This document shows, one piece after another, positions 1 through 11,953 of a stretch of DNA of 64,000 bases. Both the position numbers and the translations under genes were made by a program. This stretch comes from Glycine soja (lineage: Eukaryota > Streptophyta > Magnoliopsida > Fabales > Fabaceae). Under the pieces are notes generated by a model that did not search any database, was not told where the DNA came from, and saw nothing but the letters and a program-made list of their open reading frames with translations. The stretch is taken from NCBI RefSeq assembly GCF_004193775.1, contig NC_041004.1:3858718-3922717 (forward strand), read 5' to 3'. Every line of letters starts with the position of its first letter. Within the stretch, counting starts at the first letter, position 1.

Positions 1-11
1 ATTAAGAATAT

Positions 12-330
12 GTTGGGATCTAACATGTCAAAACTATACCTTTGATGTAATGTGAATGATTTTCTCTATCTAATGATATTTGTTTCCACCCACATATACT
101 TAGACACTCTATCTTTGGTTTCCAATCTAGTTTATCTATTTTTTCTTCCAAATTTCTTTACAAAGATAAAAATAATAAATCACATTAAGGTTAGAGATAC
201 ATGAAATAGGCTAAATGAATCTCAATCTATTTTTAGCAATGATCCCATTTAGATACCCTTTCACATAACCATTTTTTAATGCATTATCTCCTAAGCTAGC
301 TATCTTCAAGGTTTTTTTTTTTAAGTTTTT
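12..330. repeat. Diverged copy of the LTR-like repeat seen at 38297
   Basis: The stretch starts TGTTGGGATCTAACATGTC and runs parallel to the sequence from 38297, which starts TGTTAGGACCTAGCATGTC. Shared landmarks in the same order include a 'ccacccacat'/'ctacccacat' block, 'tttctttacaaag'/'tgtctttgcaaag' and 'agatacccttt'/'agatacccctt'. Similarity is patchy. It is probably the end of an old LTR whose other part lies outside the window or has decayed. No coding sequence is seen. Confidence 0.35.
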
Positions 331-2637
331 GCATCAATTTTCCTCAAAAACACTTGAAATCTTTTTCTTTTAACTTTTACTAATAAAAAATTACAAAGAT
401 ATTAATTTCTTTATTATTTTATTAAAAACAACAGTACAATAAAAAATTGTAATTATTCTTAGTCAAAATTAACTATCTAATTAACTCAAATTTCATAATT
501 ATCAATAAAAATATCTAAGCGACATAATTTTTCATGATCCTTAATGGTGAATATTTTACATTTATTTCATAGAGATCACATGTATTTTATGTTGAATATA
601 ATTATATTGTAGATTAAAATTATTATATGCAACAAACTTTTTATTTAAAGTAATTATAGATTCAGAATTCAAACTTGAAATAACTGGTTATCATAATTTT
701 TATGCCAATTAATTCACACGTTTGTGTTACACGGTTAATTGCAACTTTGTGATAATAACTTGGGCTATTGAATTTCAGTTCAACAATGTATATAAATTTT
801 ACTCTTTCCTTTTCACAATCAATCAAATAATCACAAAATTTTCAACCAATTGACGAGATTGTGTCATGTAGTAGCACTTTTATTCTACTAATATACAATC
901 AAGTAGACATGTGATGGTATCCAAGAAAAGGATAAAAATTGTAGAGTATCTTCAAAGTTGCACCTAACGTTAGGAGTGTAATTGTGTAAAGACAAAATTG
1001 TTCAAAATAAAAAGGAAACTCAATTTTTTTTTATCCGGTAGCATATAAAGAAACAGTATGAAAAAATGTATAAGCTAGAACTATGATAGTATCACTTACT
1101 CAAGAAGTGTCATCATAGAGCTGGCTGGTGGCTAATGTCCTACTTTATAAAGGCAATTACTAAGTAGTTCCATCTAAGCACCAAATTTCTCACTTTATAT
1201 AATTTCTTTTCCAATTTGGTTTAGTTGTTAACCGGTCAGATTTATTTCAAGTGAAATCTCAGCATTGTGGCCTCTAAAGTCTAAATCCTAATAGTGCCAC
1301 CCAAGATCTACTAATTGACCAAACCCCCATAATAAAATACAATGAAATAAAAATACAACAAATGCATGAAACGGATCATATGTCATTTATTACAAATTTA
1401 ATGAGTGTGACTCAAAGTTTTCCATAAAGAATCAAAAGACCTGCCTCAGCTAGATACCTTGAGTCACGCCCAACTAAGCCAAATTAATTTATCAGCCAAG
1501 AATAAAATAAGGGATCTGCTTGCTTTTTCTCTTTTCTCAATTCATCTTTACAGATTTCCCAAAAACGGAAATGGAAACTTAATGAAAAATTAGATTCAAT
1601 CCCCAGGCTATTGTGGCCATTAACTTTTTCCGATTCACCTAGTAATAATATCTACTAGTTATTAAGATATATGTGAAAAGCTGGAAACAGCCTCAAACAG
1701 CAACAACAGGAAGATAAAATGATTAGAGGCAGAGAAGTTTTCTTTTTGCCAAAAGAAAAATAAAGAAAACATAAAGAAAGGAGAAAAGTTATGGAACATC
1801 TTATAGCTTGTTGCGATAGCTACTAGAATTGATTCTGACACTCAAAATCATGGTGAGAAATTAAAAAAAAGTTGAAACAACTATTTGTTGTTTTAACTTT
1901 CAAACGTGTTTTTTTAATTGATTTTCAGAATTGAATATAATCCAAACATGCTATTAATTGTGTTGGTGAGAGAGAGAAAAAAATAAAGAAATGAAAGAAA
2001 CATGAAGGAAACATATTCCTCTTCCTGAACTGTACAATGCTGGGGGCCAGAAGTTGGAAGTTACTTTTCTAACATTAAAAATATGCAGGTTTGATCAACA
2101 TCTTGTGAGAATGACTTGATTTATTTAATATTCACAAGCAATGAATGGTATAACAGTTACTTAGTAGTATTTTCCTTGAAAGCTGAAACAGAGCCCACTA
2201 AAACACGCATGCTTCCAACTCTTCTGCATATCTCCACAACACAGAAAAAAAAGTAAAAGATACACAAAACACCCAATAGAGCCCAGAAATCCTCCTAGTA
2301 AATTATTTTTACTTTATATAAAAAAAAGCAGAGAAATTTTAAATATAACAAAGTAAGCTTAAAAAGTTCAGTTCCTCTGTTTATGGATGTTCATCTTACT
2401 CTAACTCCAACTCCAACTTCAAAACTAATAACAATCATGAAGAACCAAATTTAAGAAGAATTGTGAAATTATTGAGATAAATATCAACTTTAGAGTAACC
2501 ATATTGTAAGTTATAATTAGCCCAAATGGCTGAACAAATCTAAAATTGCAAGTAAGTAACCGAACCAAAATTTTTGTACCTTCGGATCACAGGGCCCAAG
2601 AAAAAAGAAAATCCAAATAAGTTTCAGAAGAAGAACT
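331..2637. other. AT-rich intergenic DNA and 3' side of the zinc finger gene
   Basis: No open frame with a recognisable product occurs on either strand, and no RNA gene was seen. The last few hundred bases before 2638 should contain the 3' UTR of the minus-strand zinc finger gene. Confidence 0.5.
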
Positions 2638-3810
2638 TCACAGTTTAACAAACTCTGCATCCGAAACAGCTGAGTCTTCGAATTGGCTAACATTCCCCTC
2701 CTCCTCTTCATCATCATCCATTGGAGCAGGGAGATTGAGATCTATCAAACTATCTCCAACAACTCTAGCAGTAGAAGTTGTTCTAACCGAAACAGTTGCA
2801 ACAGAGTTTCTAACAGAAACGGTTGTGATTGCTGTCGCAGTTGTTGTTGCAGCAGCAGTCGAAGAACCAATCACATGTGTTCTCTTGTGTCCTCCCAGAG
2901 CCTGACCAGAAGCAAATACTCTAAAACAAACAGGACATTCGTGAATTTTCTTCTCCACCACAACAACGTGCTGAACTTCGAGTTGTTCAGCTTCATCGTC
3001 GTTGTTGTTGTTGTTGTTCTTGTTCTTGTTTTCGCAGTTGTTGAGCTTGATCTTCTTGTGACTAGCACGATGGCCTCCAAGAGCTTGATAAGATCGAAAC
3101 ACCTTTTCACACGTCTCGCATTTGTATCTTCCTCGCACTTTGTTACTCTTTTTAACAGATTTAAGTTCCTCTTCGGATTCGTAAATTTCTTCATCTTCCT
3201 CTTCTTCTTCGTCTTCGTCTTCCTCGTCATCATAATCATCGTTATATTCTGCTATCTCGACCTTGTTATCATATAATAACTTGTTGTTTTCCTTCCATTT
3301 GTCGCGAGACAACATCATGAGACAGAATGCCACGGCTTCCTCCGTCGTGGTGTCCGAAACCGAACTTGCGGATTCGTTGTTGTTCTTGTTTACGGCGTCA
3401 AAAACTTTCATCATCTTTTTTTCTGATTCATCGGAATCACCACCACCGCCACCGCCGCTGTCGCCGCCGAGTTGTTGCCACGCTCTCTTGGATCGTCTCC
3501 GAGTCGGATTCCTCGACGACTCGGTCTCGCTCTCCCTGTCCTGCAGGATCACGGAGGAAGTTTCCGCTGCTGCGAACGAGAATTCAGGATCTGCGAAGCG
3601 AAAGTTTTTCTTGGGATTCTCTCTGAGACCGTAGAAAGAAGATGAAGACTGCGAAGGAGATGACTCGGCCTCGAAGCTGAGTTGAATCGGCACCAACTCG
3701 CTCTGTTTCGGAGGAACAGGTAGGTTCATCATGTGAGACCGCATGTGACCTCCCAACGCTCTTCCATTCGCGAAACTCCGCAAGCAAAGCTTGCACTTGT
3801 GCTTCTCCAT
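2638..3810 (-). CDS. C2H2 zinc finger transcriptional repressor, ZAT4/ZAT9-like
   Basis: This intronless gene encodes 390 residues. Three plant-type C2H2 fingers lie at residues 6-26 (GRALGGH core), 231-251 (YQALGGH) and 292-312 (GQALGGH). The QALGGH core is the DNA-contacting signature of the plant EPF/ZAT family. A conserved FCLMMLSRDKW box (about 162-172) follows a Ser/Thr-rich stretch, a highly acidic region covers about 191-216, and LIDLNLPAP (355-363) is an EAR motif, which recruits TOPLESS-type corepressors in this family. The protein is therefore expected to be nuclear and to repress stress- or development-related promoters; the target is not deducible. The start is taken at 3810 because finger 1 begins five residues later, as in the family; an in-frame ATG at 3879 would add 23 hydrophobic residues and is unlikely to be used. 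A second gene of the same architecture lies at 20132-21583 in the same orientation. Confidence 0.95.
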   Translation of the reverse strand: MEKHKCKLCLRSFANGRALGGHMRSHMMNLPVPPKQSELVPIQLSFEAESSPSQSSSSFYGLRENPKKNFRFADPEFSFAAAETSSVILQDRESETESSRNPTRRRSKRAWQQLGGDSGGGGGGDSDESEKKMMKVFDAVNKNNNESASSVSDTTTEEAVAFCLMMLSRDKWKENNKLLYDNKVEIAEYNDDYDDEEDEDEEEEEDEEIYESEEELKSVKKSNKVRGRYKCETCEKVFRSYQALGGHRASHKKIKLNNCENKNKNNNNNNDDEAEQLEVQHVVVVEKKIHECPVCFRVFASGQALGGHKRTHVIGSSTAAATTTATAITTVSVRNSVATVSVRTTSTARVVGDSLIDLNLPAPMDDDEEEEGNVSQFEDSAVSDAEFVKL

Positions 3811-3931
3811 GAATGAAAAAAACAAAAAAAAAACACACAACAATACACGAAACACAAACACGTACACACACAAAAACACACACTTGTGTTGTTGTGTTTG
3901 TGTTTAGTTTAGCCTATGTTGTTGTTCTTGT

Positions 3932-3943
3932 TGTATATAAAAG
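3932..3943 (-). promoter_or_regulatory. Possible TATA element of the 2638-3810 gene
   Basis: Read on the minus strand this is TTTTATATAC, about 125 bp upstream of the proposed ATG, followed by a CAA/CAC-rich leader (roughly 3811-3930). On the plus strand the same bases read TATATAAAAGG, a better TATA match, but no plus-strand gene follows. The assignment rests on position only. Confidence 0.35.
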
Positions 3944-4790
3944 GAGGAGTAGATGCAAGCAGCTGCAAAGTGTTGCGAGAGGATGTGGAATTGTGTATGG
4001 AGTGGGATAAATATAAGTTTTTTTTTTTCAAAAAAAAAAAGGAAATTTAAACCTGGATTTTGTTTTTATTTTGCTTTATTTATCTCTTGTTTTGGAATAT
4101 TATTTTCAATTTGTTACCTTTTCCGGGCAATGAATTGAAGTTTTTTTTTTTAACTTATAAAGACAGGTAACATGCGAGGCTTGCTTCTTTTCTGTATTTA
4201 TTTTTCTTTTTTGCAGTGGACTTTTTCTTAAAAAAAAAGTATTTTTTTTCTTTCTCTTTTGCCTTGGACTTTTTTTGAAATTTCCTTAAATGCCCTTGGG
4301 GATTGGATTGGGAATTTGGGATGCTGTTTTATGAAAAAAGAAAATATGAAGAATCGGATTTTCGGGATTGGATATCTCGAAATTAAATTTTCAATCTTAT
4401 ATCATATTTGGAGAAAAAGTGATTATTGGGTTAGGGGGGAGGGGTGAATATGAAAGGGCAATTTTGGAAATTCGCAGTTGTTTTGCATTGTGAACGGGTT
4501 GCTTGCTTGTCCAAGTCAAGGAAAAGAAAACTGCTGGGGCTTGTTTGTTGTAACGAAGAAGCTTTTTGTATTTTTGTTTTTTTATTTTTAATTGGGGGCA
4601 GAAAGAGCTGATGGTTAAAATCACTTGACTGTGATGTAAAATTCATGAGACAACATAACTATCAAATTGATGCTTGACACGTAACTCACATTACCTACCT
4701 GTCTTTTCTGTAGGCAACCACTGGTTAATGCCATAGTAATTTAGGAAAATGACCTTAATAAAATAAAATAAAAACGAATGCATGTTTTTT

Positions 4791-4813
4791 TCTCTCTCTC
4801 TCTCTCTCTCTCT
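4791..4813. repeat. (CT)n microsatellite
   Basis: About eleven perfect CT repeats, upstream of the zinc finger gene that ends at 3810 and roughly 1 kb from its start. Confidence 0.9.
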
Positions 4814-7544
4814 TCAGTTTCTATTTAATTTTTCAGATTTGATTCTGCGATATGTTACTACTTACTTTTAACTTTCGCATGCTTGATGGTCCTTTACTCG
4901 GTTTCTACTTGAAAATATTAATTAGCAAAAAAAAAAAAAAAAGATGTAGATAATAAAATTAATTAAAGAGGGATTTGTTATAATAACAGAAAGAGAAGAA
5001 TTGAGATTTGATCATGGCGGGGCCTTATAGCTAACTGATACTATCATAATGTTGTTACCTTAATGTAACATCTATCGCGTGACATGTTAAATTTCGAATA
5101 TGGGATTAAATGGTAGTTATGAGGATAGGATTCGAATTAAATTTTGAAAATTAGTAAACTTTTGTGCATGTGATTTTGTTGTGTTGTTTTTATTTGTGGT
5201 TATTTGGGCATGCAAAATGATAATGGTTTTTTTCCCTTTGATTTTGGATCTTGGTTGAACGTGTGATGGGAATGAAGGGTGGGGAAATGAATAGGAAACT
5301 TAACTGCCCTACCATTGAGAATGGAGTATTGTGTGGGATTGGGGAGTAAATGCCGTTTAGTTAGGGTTTGGTAGACCCAGTCCTTCATGCTACTCCTAGT
5401 GCTTCCCCACACACATATATTAACATATCACAATATGGCATACACAAAACCTTCGCTTTCTTCCAAAGGACGCGGTCCAATTTTTTTTTCTTCTTTTTTT
5501 TTTCCTTCGGCCAATTGCAACTAGTTTTAGAATGCACCTTAATTAGTCATGGGTCATTAAGGTAAAGTGGTGCCGTATGTATTGTGTCTAACCTCTTTTT
5601 CAAAGGAAAATATTTAACTCTTTTTTTTTCTGAATAAAATACTTTTGACTCTATAAGAACCTTTTTATATATAAAAAAGAAAAAAAAATACTTGAATAGT
5701 CGATATTTACTCATGGATAATGACTAAGGGGTTATTATTGGTCTCAATACAGCCCCTGTCATCTTTTGAAATTTCTAAAATATTCTTTCTCACAATATTA
5801 TATAACAAAGAATGCATTACAATATCATTTTGTTACATAATGTACAATAAAATTATAATTCTGTTGTACATCTTTTTTATTGTTTGATAGATAGAAATGA
5901 ATTAATAATTAATTACACACTAGAATTAAAGTTTATTGTATCACAATTTCTATAACATAATAAAATTAGGATTCCATTACTTTATAATTCTTTATAATTT
6001 ATGTGACACAATAAAGGAGGCAAATGGTATTTGCCCATTGATGGTAGGGGCTAAAAACAATTTTGGAGGGTCCAATATTAGTTCTCCTGAAATAATTTTC
6101 ATTAAAGTCTAGGAGTAAAAGTGTGTTTGATCTAACTTATTTTTGGTTTAAAAGTTACTTTTAAGTTAAAGTTAAAAATTATGTAAAAAAATTTAGTTAA
6201 AAAAATAAGTATAAGTTATTTGTCAAATTTTATTATATTTTAGCTTAAAATCTCTTTTTAAGTTAAAAGTTGTTTGGTAATTTTTTTAAAATATTAATTT
6301 TATTTTAAGTTAGTTATCTCGTCTAATAAAAATATATTTATTAGATAAGAAATATCGTGCAAAATTAATTTAATTTACATATTTTAATGATTATAAAAGT
6401 AAATAAAAACATTGAAGTACAAGTATTAAAAAAAATTGATTTATTTTAATGATGATTTAAGAATATATATTAATTAAAAATAATAAAATTTTTATGTTAT
6501 TATATATTGTTCAATAATAAATTATTTATTTTTAAAAGTATTAAATTTTTAGTTTATTTTTGTGATGATTTATGCAAAATAATCTGGTTATTTTATCTTA
6601 AAGTTTACCATTAGATTGAAATGAAGTTTTGTATAAATCATTTTTAAAAAAATTATAATAAATAAATATCTTTGAATATATACATTCCCTCTCTATATAA
6701 ATTAGAAGTTACATTTTGTGAAAAATAAATTAAGATAATTATTTGAAATGAACATTTTTCAAGAATATTATCTAACAAGAGCGTTTGCTAGAGTTTTTTT
6801 TTTTTTTTTTATAATCTTTTCAACAATAGCATTTTTAGGGAGGTTTTCTTACCCTCTTATCTTTTTGAATATATCATTTTCATCTTTGTTTATAATTAAA
6901 TTTCAATTATTTTTTTTATAAAAAATATAAATAATTAAAAAATAATCGTATCATAATTGATTTTTTTATCATAAATCTAAAGTATGATGTATATGTTTAA
7001 AAATATTTATTCATGATGAATTTTAATTATAATATAATTTATATATTCAAGATTATTTATTTATTAATAAATATTTATGATATGCATTGCAAAGTTGTGA
7101 TATAAGGCTCTTTTTAGGCTATAATATAACCTTGCTCCTTTATGTGTAAAATAAAATAAAGTATCTTGATCCTTTAACTTTTTTTTTTTCATTTTGGTCT
7201 TCTAAGCTTAAACATGTGAAAGTGATAAGTTATTTTAGAAAGTAATTTCCCATCCCATGGAAATATAGAGGACACAAATCATGTGTGATGTATCAAACAT
7301 GGGATGATACATCCCTAACTCATTCTTGGGGATAAATTTCTATGACTTGAAAAAAAAAACACATTCTTGATGTTTAAGGGTATTTTTTTTTATCCTGGGT
7401 CAAAGATGATAAGTATCCTTTAACTCACTAGGTCAGAAATTAATCTTGCTCATAATACGCGAGTGTCACTGATCGAAGAAAATTTTACACGTGAAATGAA
7501 TCAAAAAATAAATTAGCTTGCTAAATAAATTATTTTCCCACCTG

Positions 7545-7602
7545 TCAACTTAGTAAAGTCTTACATCACTTAATCAACTTAGTAAAGTCTTACACCACTT
7601 AA
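7545..7602. repeat. Tandem duplication of a 29-bp unit
   Basis: Two adjacent 29-bp units beginning TCAACTTAGTAAAGTC differ at one base (CATCAC versus CACCAC). The function is unknown and it is probably a replication-slippage product. Confidence 0.9.
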
Positions 7603-8103
7603 TCAATTATTTGGGTTTACTGTTTAAGGTTATTGCATATGGAATAAAATATTTAATAGAACTAAAATATTTTTATTTTTGGACTATAATGTCTTTATTT
7701 AATACTCGACCTTTGATTTCTTTACCAATGCTATTGGTACTAAATAATAGTATATTTGAGAGAAAAAAAATTAATTAGATTTTGGAATTCTAAAACATTA
7801 AGTGTTTTGAAAAAAAAAATAGAAGGCCAAAACATAAAAAATTGGAAAGAAAGGAGTATATAACATGAAAGATGAAAAAGTATAACTAATATAAAAATAT
7901 CTTACATAAAAAAAATATTTAAAAAAATAAAATCTATTTTATTACTTTTCAAATTAATTCAAGAGAAAACTAGTTTATTTAATTTTTTTATTAGTTTTGT
8001 TATGTTTTAAATTTAAGAGGGTACTTTATTATTTTGTTTGAACATGGATACTTTATTCTTTTTTGTTAATAATTCTAATTAGGATTTTAACTCTTCCTTG
8101 AGA

Positions 8104-9004
8104 CTCCAAAATTCGGCAAATTGACCAAAGGGATTTCTTTTAGAAACTTATTCCCCAAAGGGGTCTGTTTTAAAACTTTTTATGGAGGGAATCCCCTTTT
8201 AAAAGCATTTTGTCAATCCCATTGGCGAAACAGGACACGTGACAGCAGACGGTGGGTTTCACCAATCCTGTTGGCGAAATAGGACACGTGGCGTGGATGC
8301 CACCAGTCCTGTTGGCAAGACAGGGGACACGTGGCGTGGATATCGCCATTCCCTTTGGCGAAGTACTTTTGGCTGTACGGAAATTATAAGCTTCAAACGG
8401 TTGTAACTTTTGATAGAAATGTTCGTTTGAAGCTTATAATATGTCAAAACGCTTGAAATTGAAGGAGGAATCCCGTGGCAAATCTGGAAAATCCCTAAGG
8501 TCAATTCATTTTTCCAAAAAACGCCTCTAAGTAGCTTAAAAATAGGATTTAAGATTAAAAAAAATGGGTGGTTGAATCTTAAATCCGTTTTTTGGAAAAA
8601 ATGAGTTGACCAAATCCCCTTCGGCAATTTGCCAGGGGATTCCTCCTTCAATTTCGAACGTTTTGACATATTATGGGTTTCAAACGGACATTTCTATCAA
8701 AAGTTACAATCGATTGAAGCTTATAATTTCCATACAGCCAAAAGTACTTCGCCAAAGGGAATGGCGATATCCACGCCACGTGTCCCCTGTCTCGCCAACA
8801 GGACTGGCGGCATCCACGCCACGTGTCCTATTTCGCCAACAGGACTGGTAAAACCCACTGTCTGCTGCCACGTGTCCTGTTTCGCCAACAGGACTGGCGA
8901 AGTGCTTTCAAAAAGGGACCCGCTCTGAAAAAAGTTTTAAAACAGACCCCTTTTGAAAATAAGTTTCTAAAAAAAACCTCCTTTGTTCAATTTGCTCCAA
9001 AATT
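8104..9004. mobile_element. Foldback element with near-perfect symmetry, possibly Mutator-like, with 10-bp target duplication
   Basis: The body (8114-8994) is two inverted arms of about 430 bp around an 18-base loop (8557-8574; stem GGATTTAAGATT / AATCTTAAATCC). The direct repeat CTCCAAAATT flanks it at 8104-8113 and 8995-9004. Arm termini match as CAAATTGA. Each arm holds three copies of a unit pairing CCTGTTTCGCCAACAGG-like and CCACGTGTCC sequences. The six CACGTG boxes start at 8236, 8285, 8328 and 8777, 8820, 8869 and are mirror-placed around the same axis (each mirrored pair of outer coordinates sums to 17110). No transposase is present, so it is non-autonomous. A 9-10 bp target duplication and long inverted arms suit Mutator-like foldback elements; this is inference. 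Open frames inside the arms are products of the repeats. Transcription would give a long hairpin RNA. Confidence 0.85.
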
Positions 9005-10732
9005 TCTATAAGTTTCTGTCTTTAGATCATTTATGATATTAATCATTTGTTTGAGACGTAATTACACTTAAAAACTTTTTGTTCCTTCACTTGTTAACAC
9101 ACTCTCCTTTCCTTGAACAATTTGATTGAAAGTCTACAACATACATTCAAACTCTCAAATCTCAATACATTTAGTATTCTCGTGTCTCCAACAATATTCT
9201 TTCATAAGGATTTTTATTTCTTCCTAAGGAAATTACATGTGAGAAACCTCAATAACTACAAATAAGAAAAGGAAAGAAAAATCAAGAAAATAAAAGAATT
9301 GAAATTTTCTAATAAATTTAAATAAACTCATATATATTTAACTCATGAAAAAGTTGTAAAGTTAATTTGTAGTATAATTTAGCTTTACCGAGGACCTTCC
9401 CTTAAATTAAGAAAATCATACAATAAATATTTATAAACCCTAAACCTGAAGTCTTATGCGATTTGTAGCACTTTGATAACACCTGAAGTAATAAAGGGGG
9501 AATCGATGAGAATTTGGTAGAAGTAATATTAAATTTATGACAACATCAACTTTTAATTAAGAGAACTTTTTTTTTTGTTTACCTTTTGCATATTTAAACT
9601 ATTTGAAAGAATGTATCAAAAAAACTATTTGAAAGAATTTGTTAAAAAAAAAAAAACCATTTGAAAGAAGTAACTCCAAAGGATTGACTAAGTGACGTAA
9701 TAAAAGATTTTGCATCTCATAAATCACAAGTTTGAACTCCTGTTTGTTCCTTTGAGCGTCATCTCCATCTCCTAAATTTTCTCTCAGAAAAAAAATATAT
9801 TTGAAAGAAGTGATCCATTGCCAGTTGGGCTATAGCCCAATTGCTAACTATCCCGCACTTTTAGACAGAAGAGGTGCGGATGGGGGAGAACGGAGAATAA
9901 AATCAAGATCAATTATTACATTATGCACCCTCCCTATTACAATAAATTGGTTTTGAAATTAATTGTTCGTGAGTGAAATATAGTATAGATTTAAAAATTA
10001 GAAAGCATGTTGTGTTAGAGTAGGGAGAATTTTTTTAAGCCTGTGATATTTGAATTAAGGTTAAAATATACAAAATGGTCCATTAATTTATTTTTTATTT
10101 TAAATTGTTCTTCTAAGTTTTAAAAATTAAAAAAAAATTCTTATTTATTTAATTCATGATAAGTTAGTTCTTTCAGAATTTTGATTATTTTTTCAATTTT
10201 TGAGTACGATTTTTAACACTTTTTTATGGTTTCAATACGTGAAAATTATTTATTATATTCATTAACATGAAAATTATGAAAATTAACTAATATAAATATG
10301 ATACGTTAAAGCAATTAACTTAAGAGGATAAAATAACTAATTTTAATATTTAATAAAAAATTAATGATTAATATTACATGCACACTCAGTCACTCATAAT
10401 GAATCATGTATGTGTTAAAATATCAATTTTCTCATCAACGATTAAAATTACATGATTACATTTACTTATTTTAGAGAAGTGAAATCCAAAAAATAAGTAC
10501 TACTAGCAATAAAGAGGAATAAAAGAAAAGTCTCTTCCAATAAAAAAGAAAGTGATTTATTAGTTTGAATAACTTTTTTAGATCAACTCAACTAAAATTA
10601 TTTTAAAGTTGAATGAAGGTTTAATATTGAGTTATAATGTTGTTGATGATTGTTTTTTAGTTAAAGATGCTTATCTTGATTTTCTAATGTTCATACTCTT
10701 CAAAAATCTATGCTGTTTAAAAAAATTGGAGT
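9005..10732. other. Intergenic DNA without a recognisable gene
   Basis: AT-rich throughout, with short A-runs and a GGTTAAAATATACAAAATGG-like segment near 10061 that resembles common plant foldback MITE ends, but no matching partner was found. No coding or RNA gene is supported. Confidence 0.45.
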
Positions 10733-11632
10733 TGGGATAGTCCAAAAATTATTAGATTTCATTTATGGAAAAATGATATTGGAGTGTTGCCAGCGAATAA
10801 GTTCAGATTTTGGTGGCATATGACAAATGACATTATGTGCTTGCTATGTAAAGATAATGTAGAAGATGTGATGCACACACTCACAGACTGTAAATGGTTG
10901 TAACCAATATGGTGTGAATTTAATATGAATGTTGGATATGTGTTCTTTAATTATGATATGCCTAACTGACTAATCATGAATGCTTGTAGCTCGAGATCAG
11001 AGAGAGAGATGAAGTTGAGCATTATGTTTGGAACTATTGATGATCGTATTTGGTCGAGAAGGAATGAATTCATCTTCAGTAATAAATGGACAAACACTTT
11101 AGATCTGGTGCTAACTATTTGGAGTGATGTATGTGATATAAGTAGAAGCAAGCTCACTCATATGATATTAGCATCAAATAATGATAATGACAACCACAAT
11201 GCTTTTGGAAGGTGGAAGAAACCTTTGCAGGGTACTACGAAAATTAATTATAATGGCCCTTACCTTAACTCAGTGGCTCTTGTTGCTTGTGGTGTTGTGC
11301 TTTGAAATGATAAGAGTGATTTTCTGAAAGCGTTTTCAAGGAGACTTGGTCATTGTACTATTCTACAGGGCAAGCTTTGGACCATTCTATTTGGTATGTA
11401 TATAGCCTGTGATTTGGGTTATTGAAGTTGTCAAGCTTATGGAGGATCCAAGATATCATAAAGGCCAATTTATAGACCTTGCCTCTGAGATTGTGAAGAC
11501 CAAGGAAAATTTTGCTTCTTATTCCATTGTCCATGTACTGTGCCAAGAAAATAATATGACAAACTGTTTTGCCAAAAATGATTTAACCATTGATAAATAT
11601 ATATATTTCTATGATAGCTTAGAATCAATATG
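10733..11632 (+). pseudogene. Plant LINE remnant: zf-RVT and RNase H-like domains
   Basis: One frame runs from 10733 through a zinc-binding reverse-transcriptase domain (zf-RVT) with Cys-x2-Cys (CLLC, codons at 10838-10849) and His-x4-Cys (HTLTDC), to a region with WSRRNEFIFS, and then an RNase H-like domain beginning RWKKPLQGTTKINYNGP. This is the usual C-terminal order of plant non-LTR retrotransposon polyproteins. Stops include the codon after DCKWL (about 10900) and TGA at 11303-11305, and a frameshift near 11410 moves the rest (IVHVLCQENN, a typical RNase H tail) to another frame. The first catalytic Asp expected in NTDG reads as NYNG here, so the domain is also inactive by sequence. The reverse transcriptase and endonuclease parts are missing, as expected of a 5'-truncated LINE. 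Confidence 0.75.
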
Positions 11633-11669
11633 AATATGAATATCGATCGTTTGAATTTTAAGCAATTGG

Positions 11670-11915
11670 GCTAGCTAAAGATCTAGCTAAAGACCTTCAA
11701 GAACCCCCCACAACTCAACCACAAATGCATTGGTTCATCCCACCTTCTTAACAAACCCACACAACCACATTCCTCTTGTGTCCCACAATAAGCCACCACA
11801 AGTAGCTAAACCACCTTGCCTTCTTAGAGAACCATCGGTGTTAAGGGCAGCCCACTCGTCCAATAGAGCTCTCCAGTGGATGAGTGCTTTCACCTTTCGA
11901 CCAAGATTTTACACT
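11670..11915 (-). pseudogene. Second LINE RNase H-like remnant, opposite strand
   Basis: On the minus strand the frame reads WAALNTDGSLRRQGG, then GLLWDTRGMWLCGFVKKVG, a stop, and VVELWGVLEGL followed by another stop. NTDGS and VELW..LEGL are the first Asp and the Glu blocks of the RNase H-like domain (RVT_3) of plant LINEs. Only this domain is present. It faces the plus-strand remnant ending at 11632, so the two are tail-to-tail. A plus-strand A-run (11934-11953) follows and could be the poly(A) tail of the first element, with this piece lying inside it. That order is inference. Confidence 0.65.
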
Positions 11916-11953
11916 TGTTGATTTGTTCCCAAAAAAAGTTAAAAAAAAAAAAA

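Larger units (their letters stand above)
3944..8103. other. AT-rich intergenic DNA, 4.2 kb
   Basis: No gene is recognisable. It holds homopolymer A/T runs, a short (CT)n at 4791-4813 and a 29-bp tandem duplication at 7545-7602. The part from about 6100 to 7100 is extremely AT-rich and contains imperfect repeats of AAGTTA/TTAACTT type, suggestive of an old miniature transposon, but ends could not be defined. Confidence 0.5.

Noticed and set aside
2683..3634. Open frames antisense to the first zinc finger gene
   Set aside because: Low-complexity shadows of the coding strand with no known domain. The same applies to 20094-21552.
3811..3879. Upstream in-frame ATG of the first zinc finger gene
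   Set aside because: It would add 23 Phe/Val/Leu-rich residues from the leader. Family members begin just before finger 1, so the ATG at 3810 was preferred.
8259..8851. Repeat units in the foldback as a CRISPR array
   Set aside because: Only three units per arm in mirror orientation in plant nuclear DNA, with no constant spacers or cas genes.
8259..8928. Open frames with RQQDW repeats as genes
   Set aside because: They are translations of the repeated CCACGTGTCC / CGCCAACAGG units of the foldback element arms and appear on both strands.
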